Shown here piece by piece: positions 36,990 to 48,545 of a stretch of 64,000 nt of DNA. A program made the position numbers and the translations under genes. The notes under the pieces were generated by a model. That model had not been told where the DNA came from. It ran no database searches and saw nothing but the letters and a program-made list of their open reading frames with translations. Origin of the DNA: Prunella strophiata (Eukaryota > Chordata > Aves > Passeriformes > Prunellidae); the NCBI GenBank assembly GCA_036583965.1, contig JAZBQD010000030.1, positions 54,437,551 to 54,501,550 on the forward strand, read 5' to 3'. Positions within the stretch are counted from its first letter, which is position 1; every line of letters begins with the position of its first letter.

Positions 36990-37553
36990 GGCAAAAAGCA
37001 ATAGGTTGAAAGAACAAGGCTTGTCTTGTTAGTAGGTTTAAAGGGCTCAGTAATTAACTGGTACATTTGGAGGCATGGCATGCAGGATACTTGCTGCAAC
37101 CTACTTTATTACAGTGTCACAGGGAAGTGCTGTGAAATGGGCAAGAACTTTATAAAAACACTGTTTATTTCTCAGGCAGTATCAAATAGCAGGATTATTT
37201 CATTATGAAGTTACGCCAGAGTATTTGCTGAAGTAAGGACACTTTGCCCTGACCTTTGAGAACGTGCTTTCATCTGTGACATGCTTTCTCTCTCTCTCCC
37301 TTCCTTTCTGCCTTTCTTTCTGTCTTTTCTAAGTTGGAAACAGAGCGACACTTATTTAGTCTAGGGACAGCATGCACTTTTTCACATCAGTCCTTTGCAA
37401 TACATAGTAGGTGCCTTCAAAAAACAAATTGACATCCTGTGACTTGGGAAGTCTGTCACAAGGGTCATTTGTCCCTGAAGCCATCTCCTTTTGCTGCACA
37501 GTGTTTAGCAATGTTAATCACAGCCAAACCCCTTTAACTCCCTTACATTTTTC

Positions 37554-37557
<4 letters not shown>

Positions 37558-37587
<30 letters not shown>
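37558..37587. repeat. Poly-T homopolymer, 30 bases
   Basis: Pure T30. If it were a minus-strand retrocopy tail, the body would lie just above 37587, but no AATAAA-type signal or gene-like sequence is there on the minus strand. Confidence 0.95.
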
Positions 37588-37594
<7 letters not shown>

Positions 37595-37832
37595 TATGAT
37601 ACTGCAGACAATTGCTGGCTTGAAACAAAATTAACAGAAATGTTGGTGTCTCTCAAAATAGGACTGTAATTCCATGCTGCAGTGTTTTAAGTCTGGGTGA
37701 CTTGACCTTGTGAAGACCTAAGGATCTGCATCTCACAGTAACTGTAAATAATGTGGAGAAGTGCTCAGCACTTCTGGAAAACAGCTACTGTTAGCCCATT
37801 CCCTGAATGTGCAAGCCAAACTAGAGGCATCT

Positions 37833-37931
37833 GTATTTGGAAATGCAAAGCTAGCGAGTCTCTTCAAGTGCCAAACAAACCCTTGTGGGAGGGAAGAGAG
37901 TCTCTTCAAGCATATTTCTGGAAATGCAAAA
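37833..37931. repeat. Interleaved direct repeats
   Basis: GAGTCTCTTCAAG occurs at 37856-37868 and again at 37898-37910, 42 bases apart. TATTTGGAAATGCAAA at 37833 recurs as TATTTCTGGAAATGCAAA from 37913. The two motifs appear in opposite order on the two sides, so the segment looks like a duplicated and partly deleted repeat unit rather than a clean tandem array. Confidence 0.7.
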
Positions 37932-38195
37932 GACAAACATTTATCTTGCAAAATTATGCCTCTTGTATCTCAAGGGCAACCTAAACACTGAAAACTTCCT
38001 CTGACTCCTGTGCAAGTCCACATTTGCTACTGGCACCAAGACTGAGAAGTGCAGCATTTGCCAATGTGACAATTAACTTCTCAATTCTAGGATATACCCC
38101 ACGGTGTATGCAACTGCAGATATCTACATACATTTCCTACTGTTATACAGAACCCTTCAAACTGAGGTCAAGATTTGGCCCTAAACATCAGTGTC

Positions 38196-38318
38196 TATTT
38201 ATTACTATATACCTTTATAGGAATAAATCGTACCGATATATTTATTACTATATATATTTATTACTATATACCTTTTGTTTCTTTCCCACTATTTCCTTTT
38301 GTTTATTTCCCACTTTAG
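38196..38318. repeat. Compound tandem repeats (16-base AT-rich unit x3, then 24-base unit x2)
   Basis: TATTTATTACTATATA appears three times (from 38196, about 38238 and 38253), the first and third copies continuing with CCTTT. It is followed by two adjacent copies of a 24-base unit starting CCTTTTGTTT and ending CCCACT plus a few bases (38271-38294, 38295-38318), differing at few positions. This points to repeated local slippage. Confidence 0.85.
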
Positions 38319-39704
38319 ACTCTGACGTGGTTTCATCAAGTAATAACAAGGATCTTGGTGTGGGAAAAAAATCACAAGTATCTGGATGTATGGGTGTATA
38401 TTACAGTAGGGTTGCATGGTACTTGGATCACAATGAGGTTTATCAGAAAACTCTATCCTCCTTCCCATTTAAAGGCCAGGTCATTGATTTTTAGTTTTAT
38501 CCAGAGCCCAGTGGAACAACCTGGGAGGAAAGTTGTGACTTGCTGAATCATTGTCTCTTCCTGATCTCCTCACTGCACTGGAGAAGGACAGAGGCATCTG
38601 CAACAATTCAGTTTCTCTAACAGCATCTTTTCGGGGTTGCACCAGTCGTGACACTCTGTGATGGTAGTGCTGTCTTTCCCCCAGCTGCTCACATGAGACC
38701 AGGGTCCCTGGCACAGGAGACACAGCCATGCAGCCCAGCAGGCAAGGGAGGAAGAGCCGTTTGCAAATCAGCATGGTTTGCTTTCATGGTATCCTCCACA
38801 GGGAGAAATGAGGTGCAGAGGGAGAGGCTTATATGGAAAAGATCAAAGCAGATAGAGAGGAACGAGTTAACAGGCACGCTTTTTGAAAGGAATGATTCTC
38901 CTGACATCTCAAGGGATGGGTGAAGGGCATATTGCCTTGTCAGTTAAACACAGCCGTTAGTTTCAAGCCCATACTAATTAGCCAGCTTAGAAAAACACAC
39001 TGCTCAGCATTTCTAAATGCAGACTGCAGCCTCTGCCACTCCTCAGCACTCCTCCTATATTTGTCCACATCCTCTCCATGTAACATGCTGGTACAGAGGC
39101 TGGCAGTTAAAAGAGAACCCAGGATTAAGCAAGGCTTCATCCGCTATTTTTCTCACTTGCTGCATCCAGGTCAGTCCAGGACAAGCCACCGACCGAACGA
39201 AGGAGTGGGAAGCCTGCTGTGTACTGGGAACCCATTTGCACAACGGAGCAAATTGCAGCACTGCCAGACCCAAGCACTGCACTTCCCTGGGACTGCTCTG
39301 GCTTGCACCTGCATAAGCAGGTCCCTAATCTCTGCTGAGCTTAACTGCAGCAGAGGGCGAGAGGGAAAATCTCACTTTTTGCCCTGCACTGGAAAAGGGA
39401 TGTGGGAGGAGATGGTAGTAGTTACACCAGGGGCCTGGGGAGCTAGCCCAGCATGCAGAATGGATTGACAGGGAATCTGCTTTACTTAGAATGGCTTTGA
39501 CAAAGTTTGACTTTTCCTCTGGTCCTTTGCTTTCCACAGTGTAATTCAGGGCTGCTAAACCACCACTAAATTGAAGGGACCTTGTAAGCCTCAAGTCACT
39601 TGCATTGCTTGGGTGCAGCAGCAGCAATGGGTGACCATGGTGGTCTATAGATGTATAATTTTAACTTGATTGAAACACTCAGTTAACAAGTTTACCTACA
39701 CACA

Positions 39705-39719
39705 TTTTTTTTTTTTTTT
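39705..39719. repeat. Poly-T homopolymer, 15 bases
   Basis: Pure T15 followed by CCCAG. No exon-like sequence or donor follows. Confidence 0.9.
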
Positions 39720-40470
39720 CCCAGTAAACACATAACTAAAATTACTTTGTCCATTTCATGGACAAAACTCCATGAAGTTGTGACTCCAGACTCATCATCT
39801 GCTTCCAAGGAGTTCAGAGGCCAGATATTACTTCACCAGTAGAGTTTTCCCATCAAAGTGGTGCAGGCTGTAACTGCACCAGCATGAGGAGAAGCAACAG
39901 GAATCCCTTCTCCCCTGACTGTACCCCCTCCATGGGCTGGGTGGGCACAAGGCTTGTCTGACCTTCATTTCTCTTCCCATCCTTGCCCTGACATGCATTT
40001 GGACCAAAACTTCAGGACAGCAAATGTATCTTATTACCTGCTCGTGTATGTTCAGCTCTGAGTCAAAGTAGACCTATGAGTGTCATTATACAACAACTGT
40101 AAATGTCCACTGTACTTGGGTTCCAGGTTCTTCTTAAATAACAGCACTGAACACATCGTGGAAAGGAGACCACAGCATGTCCTTTCTTTATATGATCAGC
40201 TGATATGATCCCCTGCAGGATCCCTTCTTCTCTCTGTCCTTTGTCTCACTGTCTCTTCTACCTACCCAACGAGTGAATCACAGAGAATCCACCTGCCCTG
40301 ACTCCAGACTGTCTCAGCTGGAGCACATCTACTCTCCTGCTGCAGAGCCCTCAATGTCAAGATGGCTCAGCAAAAACACTTAGAGCTTTATCTAACTCAA
40401 CCTGCAATCAAAAACTGTAATGAGGTTTCTCACATCCCTTTTGTTGCCCCATGGAGAATCACTGTTTGAG

Positions 40471-40638
40471 TTTTTTTTTTTTCCTTTCCTTTTCTGCTTT
40501 GTTTTGTTTAGGGTTTTGATTTGTTTGGGGTTTTTTGGTTATTGTTTTGTTTTGAGGTTTGGCTGGTTTCTTTGGGGGCTGGGGGTTCTTTTGTTTGTCT
40601 GTTTTATTTGTGGTTTGTTTTGTTTGGTTTTGTTTTGA
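40471..40638. repeat. G/T-rich, C-poor low-complexity tract
   Basis: It starts with T12 and a pyrimidine part, then from 40498 is almost entirely T and G with recurring GTTTT words. G runs stand at 40511-40513, 40527-40530, 40574-40578 and 40581-40585, so the plus strand could in principle form a G-quadruplex, although with long loops. ORFs across it (poly-Phe/Cys/Leu on plus, poly-Lys/Gln/Pro on minus) are composition artefacts. Confidence 0.88.
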
Positions 40639-42154
40639 ACCCAAACACAGGGATTGCTTCATTGACCCCAATGACATGAGATGCTACTTCATGCAAATTG
40701 AAGTGGTATTAGAGAAGGGGGCAGGGGATGTTTTCAATGAACTTCTTGGAGTCAGCTTCTGGGGATTTCCAGTATGCATTGGTCAATCTGTTGTCTGCTT
40801 AATTTTTATTAGGACAGTTGGCCTGAGATTCTCTTATATTCTCCTGACAAGGATCCCCCTGTCTGTCTGAGAAACCCAGTGGTTGCTGCCATACATTCAG
40901 TACCTTTCTGTTGGAAAAGTAGGGTGGGACAGATTCTTCACTGACTTGGGACACTCTCTAAGTCACTGTGTTTCCAGGAGTTGTGTCCTACTGCTAGCAG
41001 AGTGCAGAAAGCAGGATGAGAATCAAGCTCTGTATCCTGAAGGTTATTCACCAGCTTTATGCATCTCCATGAAATATCTGCCATCACTGTTCCTGGGACA
41101 AGGGTGCAGCTTCACTAGCTAATCATGGTCCAGGCCATTCTCCAGCCCAGAGCTGGTGACCCTCTGCATGCCTGGCACACCTGCAGACACCAGGGTACCC
41201 ACTTCAGCCTCAGGCTCAGTGAATTTAGGCTTTTTCTTGATCCTGCTCTTTATTTTGCCACCCAGAACAAGCAGCAGTGCCCCAAGCAGCTCTCACAGTG
41301 CAGCCAGGCTACACAGAGCCATCATTCCTTTCTCTCAGGTGCTGTGCTTGGTCATGGCTGCAGCTCCTGGGATGGCAAGCCAGGCTCTTTGCCAGTGTGG
41401 AGTCCCCTGCCATGCCTCCACACACCAACTGGTCCTTGGGGCATGCTGATCTCCCTTTCTTTTACCAGTCTGATTAGGCATCACAATTCCAAATGGCTGT
41501 AAAGGGAAAATCTCTAGTGGATGTAAACCAGAACCATCCAGCTTACTGTCTCATGGATGGAATCCATAGCTTTACACCAGAAATTTACAATCTTATTTTG
41601 TGTATAAAAAATTTCCTGTCAAGGTTTTATATCTACTCCATTGCTCTGCTCTGCATGAAAACCCTTGGCATAATCTTTTCAGAGATAAATAAGCCTTCCC
41701 CTGAAAGCTAAATGATGCCATTATTTTTTTTTTTTATATTTATAGATGTCATCTTGCTGTGCTCCCATGCGTGGATTCTAGACAGCCTGAACCTCTGTTT
41801 TCCATTTCCAAAAGTTCTGTAGCAGAGAAGGATGTTGGTGTAGGAGGGCCAGGCAGGCAGGCAGTCTGAGGCCACACTGGGTTATACACAAGCACACCTG
41901 CTCTGGATGAGCAGCAGACAATGGACACCCCAGCTGCTTCCTTGGCCAGGCAAGTTTTTAGTCTAGGCTCCTTCTCTGCCCTGCAGAAGGATGGGAAAGG
42001 AGGATGTCAGAGGGCACAAGAGAAGGACCTGGGCCTCAGCCACAAGGATGGAAATCTTTACCATGAAAGCCATCTGAGCATAGCTACACTCCTAAAAGCC
42101 ACTCCATAAGAAGAGGTGCTGAGAGGCTCCATTGGTGAAAATTCAGTACAGTGT

Positions 42155-42245
42155 GCCAACCTTATTTCATAGATAGGTACTTTAATAACAGATAGATGTT
42201 AAGTGACATGTTGGAGTCACAGGCAAATGCAGTCCTGGGGTTTCA
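42155..42245 (+). mobile_element. Possible MIR-like fossil
   Basis: TTTCATAGATAGGTACTTTA, then GATGTTAAGTGACATGTTGG and AGTCACAGGCAAATGCAG follow the order of the MIR core blocks 'ttacagatgagg', 'ggttaagtgacttgcc' and 'ggtcacacagc'. The match is weaker than at 17385-17545 and edges are guesses. Confidence 0.4.
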
Positions 42246-43280
42246 GGGAAAAAGTTGGGCTCCTACTTTAGCAGTATGAATCATTTGGACACAAATATAT
42301 GTGTATATTCAAAAAGCTGGAATGAGGTGAACTCTGAGAATGAAAAAAAAAGCCTTAATAAACACCATCTTGACTTTTCTGGAGCAAAGTGCTGCTGCTA
42401 TTGCTTCTGTGTTGCTGGAGAGATTAGCAGGGTATTTATTGCCTTTTACATTTATTCTCTGGCTCCAGTGTCTGGGTTTGTAATGTCAAACCTGGGTAAT
42501 TTCATTGCTCCATGTCAACCAGGCCAAAAGGAGCGCAGCACAATAACCGGCATAGCAGTTAAAGTGGCTACATGCACTTAAGTGATTGTCTGGGAAATGG
42601 TGAGCTCTGCTCCCGCCAACTAGAAGAATTAGACCAAGCCTCTGTTTAAGCTGTAGAGAAGGTTTGTAAATAGTCCAGGTTTTTGGGTTTGGGGGTTGGA
42701 TTTTCTCCCTTCTCTAATATTTATGGCTTGCTAGGAGCTAGACAGCCACAAACTCACCTAAATGTTTTTCATCATCTTCTCGTGAATAGAGAGTATTTGG
42801 CAAACAACAGAAGCAAATCCAGAAAGCTGGCTCACAGCTGCTGTAAGGCTAAGCTCCTGTTTACATCCCAGCTCAGTGGGACAGACCTTTCCCATTCTGA
42901 GCCAAACCAAGGCTTGTGTGCCAGAGCTGTGAGCAGCATGAGGTAGGAAGCGGCACCGACAGAAAGGCTCGGCTGGGCTGGGCTGTGCTGCCAGTGTGGG
43001 ACATGGCTGAGCTGTACAATTGCAGCTGCAAGGATCTCAGGGGGAAAAGGGATGTTTCCCAAGCTCCTCTGCAAAGCCTCAGGAGCGGATGTATCCCCTT
43101 CCTCCCCCATGGTGCTGTTTAACAAGCAAAGGAGCTGGGACTTGTTTAGCTTCTCTTTCTGCCAGCTGCACTGTCCCTGGGGTTTGAGGGTTTCCAGCAG
43201 CCAAGAAGTGACACTTCCCATGCCCTGGGAGAATGGACAGCCAAAATGAGCATGAGGAGAAGGGACTCTCCCCCTGGGCT

Positions 43281-43830
43281 TGGCATGGGTGAGACTGCAC
43301 CTCATATTCTGTGTTCAGTTCTGGGCCCCTCACTACGAGAAGTCACTGAGGTGCTGGCAGCGTGTCTAAAAGGCAACAAAGCTGGGAAAGGGTCAGGAGC
43401 ATAAATCATATGAGGAGCGGCTGAGGGAGCTGGGGTTGCTTTAGCCTGGAGAAAAGGAGGACTCAGGGTGGGACCTTTTCACTGTCTGCTACTGCCTGAA
43501 AGGAGGGTGGAGCCAGGCAGGGGTTGATCTCCTTCCAGGTAACAAGTGACATGATGAGAGAAAAAGACTTCAAGTTGCATCAGGGCAAGTTTAGATTGGA
43601 TAGTAGGAAAAAAGCATCTTGACCATCCTTTCTTCACGGAAAGGATGGTCAACATGCTCAGGGAAGTGGTGGAATCACCTTCCCTGCAAGTGTTCAAAAG
43701 GTGTGTGGATGTGGCACTTGGGGATAGGGTTTAGTGGTGAATGGTGAAGTTGAGTTAATGGTTGAACTCAAAGATATTGGAGGTGTTTTCCAGCCATAAT
43801 GATTCTATGATTCTATGACTTTTTGTGTTT
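43281..43830 (+). mobile_element. CR1 LINE 3' end, 5'-truncated, with internal hairpin
   Basis: The order of blocks follows the CR1 3' region. GGTGAGACTGCACCTCATAT and GTTCAGTTCTGGGCCCCTCA come first, then AGGAGCGGCTGAGGGAGCTG and CTGAAAGGAGGGTGGAGCC. Next are TTCTTCACGGAAAGG, AGGGAAGTGGTGGAATCACC and GGATGTGGCACTTGGGG, and it ends in ATGATTCTATGATTCTATGA, the intact 8-base terminal repeat. It belongs to the same subfamily as the scrap at 20590-20655. The coding part is broken. At 43614-43657 the sequence departs from the family pattern and forms a long hairpin. Confidence 0.93.
43614..43657. repeat. Near-perfect hairpin inside the CR1 copy
   Basis: The left arm 43614-43632 (GCATCTTGACCATCCTTTC) and right arm 43639-43657 are reverse complements at 18 of 19 positions, around the 6-base loop TTCACG. 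The inner 12 base pairs are perfect. In the CR1 family the loop and inner bases (TTTCTTCACGGAAAGG) are normal, but the outer left arm is not part of the consensus I remember. It looks newly created. Confidence 0.88.
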
Positions 43831-46800
43831 TATGGGACTGCCTTGGGGACTTGGTGTTTGGAGAGAATCCACTCTTTCTTCCTGCTGCCACAGTCCCAAA
43901 GAGGAATGGTGCTTACCCATGAGTGGTAGGGGAGGGTCCTGTTGCTGGCCATGGCCCTCTGGTGCATTCTGAGCAGAGGCATCAGCTGTCCCTAAGGTTC
44001 TATTTCAGTGCATGGTGTTTCCAAAGGAAGGAATTGATTCTGCAGATGAAATACAATGCTATATTGATCTTTTGGAAAACACAAAAGGCATTCAAAGAAG
44101 TAAACAGACCTACTGCTCCCACCTGCAAAACTAACTTGCCAATTTATTTGCATGTTTTTGTGAAAATTATGTGGCCCGTGTTGCATTCATCAGTGAGTGT
44201 TTCTGAAGTCTTTAAGAGCACAGCTACCTCATTTCTTGGTAATTAGGTAGTCGGAAGCACCAACTAAGCCTAAACAAACATCCTTTACTCTAACAAAGCA
44301 AGTTATTGTGTAGTCTTTCAGGACACAGTTTTCTGTAGTATGCAATGACTCTAACGTCTATTAATTATTTCTAAATAGTTTAAGCATTATCTGCCTTTGG
44401 GTAAATTCTTTCTCTATAGTGTAATCTAACCTGTGGGAGGGGAAAGAAAAAACAACTACAATGATTTGCCATGTCACCTCCCCAAACATAACAGATTCTT
44501 GTTTTAATCATTATCACCTTCACCATCACACACCAAGTTCCAGGACCTGGAAAAGGTTAGCGGGATGGCTTCCTAGACTCCATCCCACATGGCGTTGACT
44601 CACTAGTTTTAAAGAGCATGTGTGTGGGGGGCCCTTTTGACTCTCCCATCTCCTCCCATCTACTGCAAGAATGGAGCATGCCTGTTTGCTCTTTGCCTTT
44701 ACAACAATTTAGCCATTGTAAGTATTTCAAGACTTTTTCATGAGGTAAAGAGTTTGATGAGATTTTATTTTGTGAAGCTGCAAAAGTGTCTCATAAATAG
44801 ATAGCCAGGAAACCCAGACATATTTACCCATGTAGAACACTCAGTTTTGTTTTACAGAGGAAATTTGTTATTTTGTGTGAGTCTGTACGGTTTACTACTC
44901 TGTAGTGTCAAGCCCAGACCCAGAATTTTATGATCAAGTGTCCATCCATTAACTGAATTCTGACTCATCCCTACTGAAACAGAGTGACAGAAGAATAATT
45001 TTAAATAAAATAGTTTGGGAATGTGTTTTTTTCTTTATTACTACACCTTTTTTAGCAACCACAGACTTACAGGAATTGTCATCCCTTTGGCAGGACAGAC
45101 TGATGGGAGAATAGAAGAACAAAGAAAACATGAAATCTATAGATTAGTTTCAGAAAGAGAATATGAAGTCTTCTCATGGCTATGTAGGCAAGAAGAAACC
45201 AAATTTTATTTCTGTGTAGCCGGCATGTTTGTGTTCCTCAGAAACAGCTCAGGCAGACCAGAATCAGCATAGCAAATGTTAGCTATGTGATTGCAGAGGA
45301 GAAAGTCCCTGCTTAATCCCATCGGTGTTTATCAGCACTTTTTTGCAGAGTGCTTCTGAGGCCAACATTTCAAAAACCAGAATAGAGTCTTTCAGCCTTC
45401 TTAAGCCAGGAGGGCTTCCACGTTTTCATGAGAGTTTTCTCTTGAAACATTGCAGCCACAAGGGTTCCCTTATGTGACCATAAAGCACCACGCATGTCTG
45501 CCAGCACTCAATAAATTCAAATTAATAATAGGTCCTCAAAGGGCTACATACTGCTTCCAAGATACCTCAACATGTGGGCAGGAGAATGGTCTCCCCACAA
45601 AAAATGAAGCATGATCTTGCCTAATGGGATGCTTATAAATAGATGCTGTTTTTTCCTATGAAAGACTGGATTTACAGCTCAATTTGTGCAACCAGCAGGC
45701 AAGTTTGTCCAGAAAAAAATGCCCCTATGAAATTTTTTACAGTGTATAGCAAGACTAGCAGTCACAAAGAAAAAATACTAATGGGCTTCATTCATATTTT
45801 GCCTCCTCTATCCAGTGCCACTTGAGCAAAGAGCAAGGAGGACTGTGAAGACCTGAGTCAAATGTGACTCATCTGCTGGGTCCTGAGAGGGGATTCATCC
45901 CCAGCAGCAATCCATGCACACCATGTGGGCACACGCTCCTGCCTGGCAAGGGCAACCACATGGGCAGTTGTCTTGTGGTTGCTCAGGCAGTGACACATTC
46001 ATTCACTGCCTCACCCGACTTGCTTCACTCAGCCAATTCCCTCGCTAGTCCTTCCCTCTTTCCACCTCTCCTGAGGCTGCTTCACACCCCCTTCTCAGAG
46101 GGATTTCTGCTGCCAGTCCTGGCAGGACTGACTGGAGGGTTACAGCAGTGCTGGAACCTTCCCAGGTCCATGAGTTTGGGCTAAGATGGACTTGACTTTG
46201 CTCTGGGTAGAAACAAATCCCACTTCTACTTATCTGTCTTCAGACCTCTGTGCAGGAGATGATACTTAAGAAGATGTGATGTGAAGGAGTGTGGCCCTGG
46301 CATCTTTACAGTCCCTAAGGAGGTTGTGTGGATTGTTTTGTATGGATGAGCTTGACTGGACCCATCCAGTGATGTTTATGCCCAAATGCAAAAGGACAAA
46401 TTAACAGTCCAGCCTAGGGCATGTATCCCTCCCCATTATTCCAGCCAGTCCTGAGACTTTTTTCCCCCTCAGTACAGCAGCTTCCCCTTCACAGTGTGGT
46501 TACTGTGGCAGGACAACACAATCAGTTGTGCTCCCATGTCACCTTCTGAGGCTCAGGAGGTGGCAGCATGGTTTGGTGCAGCCTGTCACAGCACCGCAGG
46601 GACAGCCATGGCATGTGGCAGTCTGACTCCAGCCTGACTCCAGCCTGACTCCCTGTCCAGCCACGCACTGGTGGCACGTGAGGGACATCACACATCATTA
46701 GACACACATGAGCAGCACAGCTTTGCCTCCAGAGAAGACATCCCTCTGGAACAGTGCCAGGATCCGATCCTTGGGTTGTGGAAATGGACAGGCCAGACAG

Positions 46801-48329
46801 GACCTTACAGCAGGATGAAGCTGAGCAACTGGGCACCTGACCTAAAGAGTAAAATGCTGCATAATGACCACCTGACAGGGAGCCAAAGCAAGCTAAAGTA
46901 GACCCTGCTAAACATGCTTGTTGGGTCAGTGTCCTTGCATGTTTCTTCACTCATGTTTCCACTTGTGTCCCCATGCCAAATCCCTGTTCATCACTAGGAT
47001 GTGACTCAGCAGAGGTGTTTACATTGAAAGAAACTGAGTTACAAGGGAGTTAGGACATGTTCAAAATGGTTCCCTGGTTTTGGTGGCTGCGGGGGACCAG
47101 AGTGTGAGACGTCTCTTATGTGTCTGTCCCACAGGCTAGACATCTAACAGGTCTTGGAGGTTTCTGAGGAAAATGGGATTGGAAAATATTTATTTTCTTC
47201 ATGTTGTCAAATTCCTATTGTCACGGAACTCATTAAATCTTCTTTGGGAAAGGAGAACGACACACAGGAAATTGAAGAGAACTGATGAGAGCATTGTGTG
47301 GGGCCATGTTAAGACTATCTATATCCATATATCTGTAATGGAAGTCCATGGAGATCAATCTGATGTAGTCCACCTGGCTTTGGTACAGCTACCACTTAGC
47401 TACTGCAATATGGTGCTTGAGGTAGACTGCAGAACACATTAGAGGAGATGCAAATATAATTTGCTTTTGATGCTCAGCTTTGGTCAGGAGGGATATCAGG
47501 GCCTGATAGAGCACTTGAACCTACCTAAGAATTTGCAGGAGGCTGAGGAAACAGGAAAAAAAACATGAGAAGAGTTGCTGCTTGCAGTGGTTCTTGGGCT
47601 GGGAGTTAGAAACAGGTTGTGAGACAGCACTCACCTTATCTTCCAACTCTGTCTGCAGGGAAACATTCTGCCTTAGCACTGTAGCTTTTACCACAACTCT
47701 GGTAGCTTGTCATCTCCTGTGCTAACCTTAAACCTGGTTTTCCCAGGTCAAACCAGATATTTCTCCAGTCTACATGCAAGCCTGTTCAAATGGCAGCTCT
47801 TTGACCTACAGGAATGGGATGCAACTCCTAACTACAAAGAGAATACTTAGAAAACTTCTCCAAATGAGAAAATCACCCGTTAGATCCTGCATTTTCTTGA
47901 TCCCTTGGAGCAGTAAATAGAAGCAACAACCACATCTGAAGGGCTTTTTACCTTTTTACCAGCTCTGTACCCTCTCCTGAACTTCAACTCTTGTTAACCT
48001 CAGCAGTTCTCTGTGTGTGTTGTGCAGAATTAAGCAACTTCATGAAAAATCAAAGAGGGCCATGACCCCAACAACAACATTCCCCAGGGCTACAAAACCA
48101 CATCACCAACTGCTAACCTTCCCCCTCTGCCACTGTCCTTCCCCAAGATGTGCTGAGATTCCTGTCCTCTGGTTCATCACATTGGGATACTTATCTGCTT
48201 CTGGAAAACAGGTCATGAACAGCCATGCAACCCTTGACTCTGCTCTCTAGCTGTGACTGCAGTGTGACACGTTTCTCAAACTTGATCTTAACATCAGCTG
48301 TAAGAGGGTATCTCAATCTAGATAATGTA
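43831..48329. other. Gene-free stretch
   Basis: No recognised dispersed repeat or exon. ORFs reach 142 codons (minus strand 46522-46950), without family resemblance and with opposing ORFs. An 11-base triplicate lies at 46623-46654. 44260-45300 is AT-rich and repeat-free. Confidence 0.5.
46623..46654. repeat. 11-base tandem repeat, three units
   Basis: CTGACTCCAGC occurs twice in succession, followed by CTGACTCCCTG. It is too short to be a satellite and is presumably slippage. Confidence 0.93.
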
Positions 48330-48545
48330 CTGCAGATCCCCACAACCTTTTCCTTCAGAAATCTTTCCCTAACAGCTAACTTTTGCTGTAATTTAAGCAC
48401 ATTGTTCTCTTCCAACCTTCAGTGGCCACAGAGAGCAATTTATTTCCCTATTTTAGCAGGAGTCATTTACCTGGTGACAGTCAAGGGACAGCTTCCCATG
48501 TCTTCTTTTGCTTTTCCCCCATCTTCCAGTCTGTACAGGGGAATG
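48330..48545 (-). mobile_element. Old CR1-type LINE 3' remnant
   Basis: The plus-strand text reads like the antisense of an old amniote CR1 tail. TTCAGAAATCTTTCCCTAAC is followed by AGCTAACTTTTGCTGTAATT, AAGCACATTG, CAGTGGCCACAGAGAGCAAT and TTATTTCCC. These are counterparts of the antisense blocks 'tttccctaa-agctaa', 'taatttaagcc-attg' and 'gtgg-cacagagaacaattgatttccc'. Divergence is large. The element is on the minus strand and non-coding. Confidence 0.58.

Larger units (their letters stand above)
26780..37557. other. Long gene-free stretch
   Basis: No gene or clear dispersed repeat is recognisable over almost 11 kb. ORFs stay at or below about 107 codons. Simple sequence includes A17 (28284-28300), an A-rich run (28671-28690), an AT-rich patch (28715-28805) and a T-rich tract (36948-36989). 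A GC-richer, CpG-containing patch lies near 29285-29360. Two ORF segments with plausible splice edges (33183-33259, 34919-35097) are listed as candidates only. 32880-33060 is repeat-free and could be conserved, which is untested. Confidence 0.5.
37588..43280. other. Gene-free stretch with local tandem duplications and a G/T-rich patch
   Basis: ORFs reach 182 codons (plus strand 38920-39468) with no recognisable domain and with opposing ORFs across the same bases. Local structure includes shuffled direct repeats at 37833-37931, tandem units at 38196-38318, T15 at 39705-39719 and a G/T-rich C-poor patch at 40471-40638. There is also a possible MIR trace at 42155-42245. 42340-42600 is repeat-free and could be a conserved element. 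No RNA gene is seen. Confidence 0.5.

Noticed and set aside
38920..39468. 182-codon plus-strand ORF
   Set aside because: No recognisable motif or family; overlapped on both strands by 66-99 codon ORFs.
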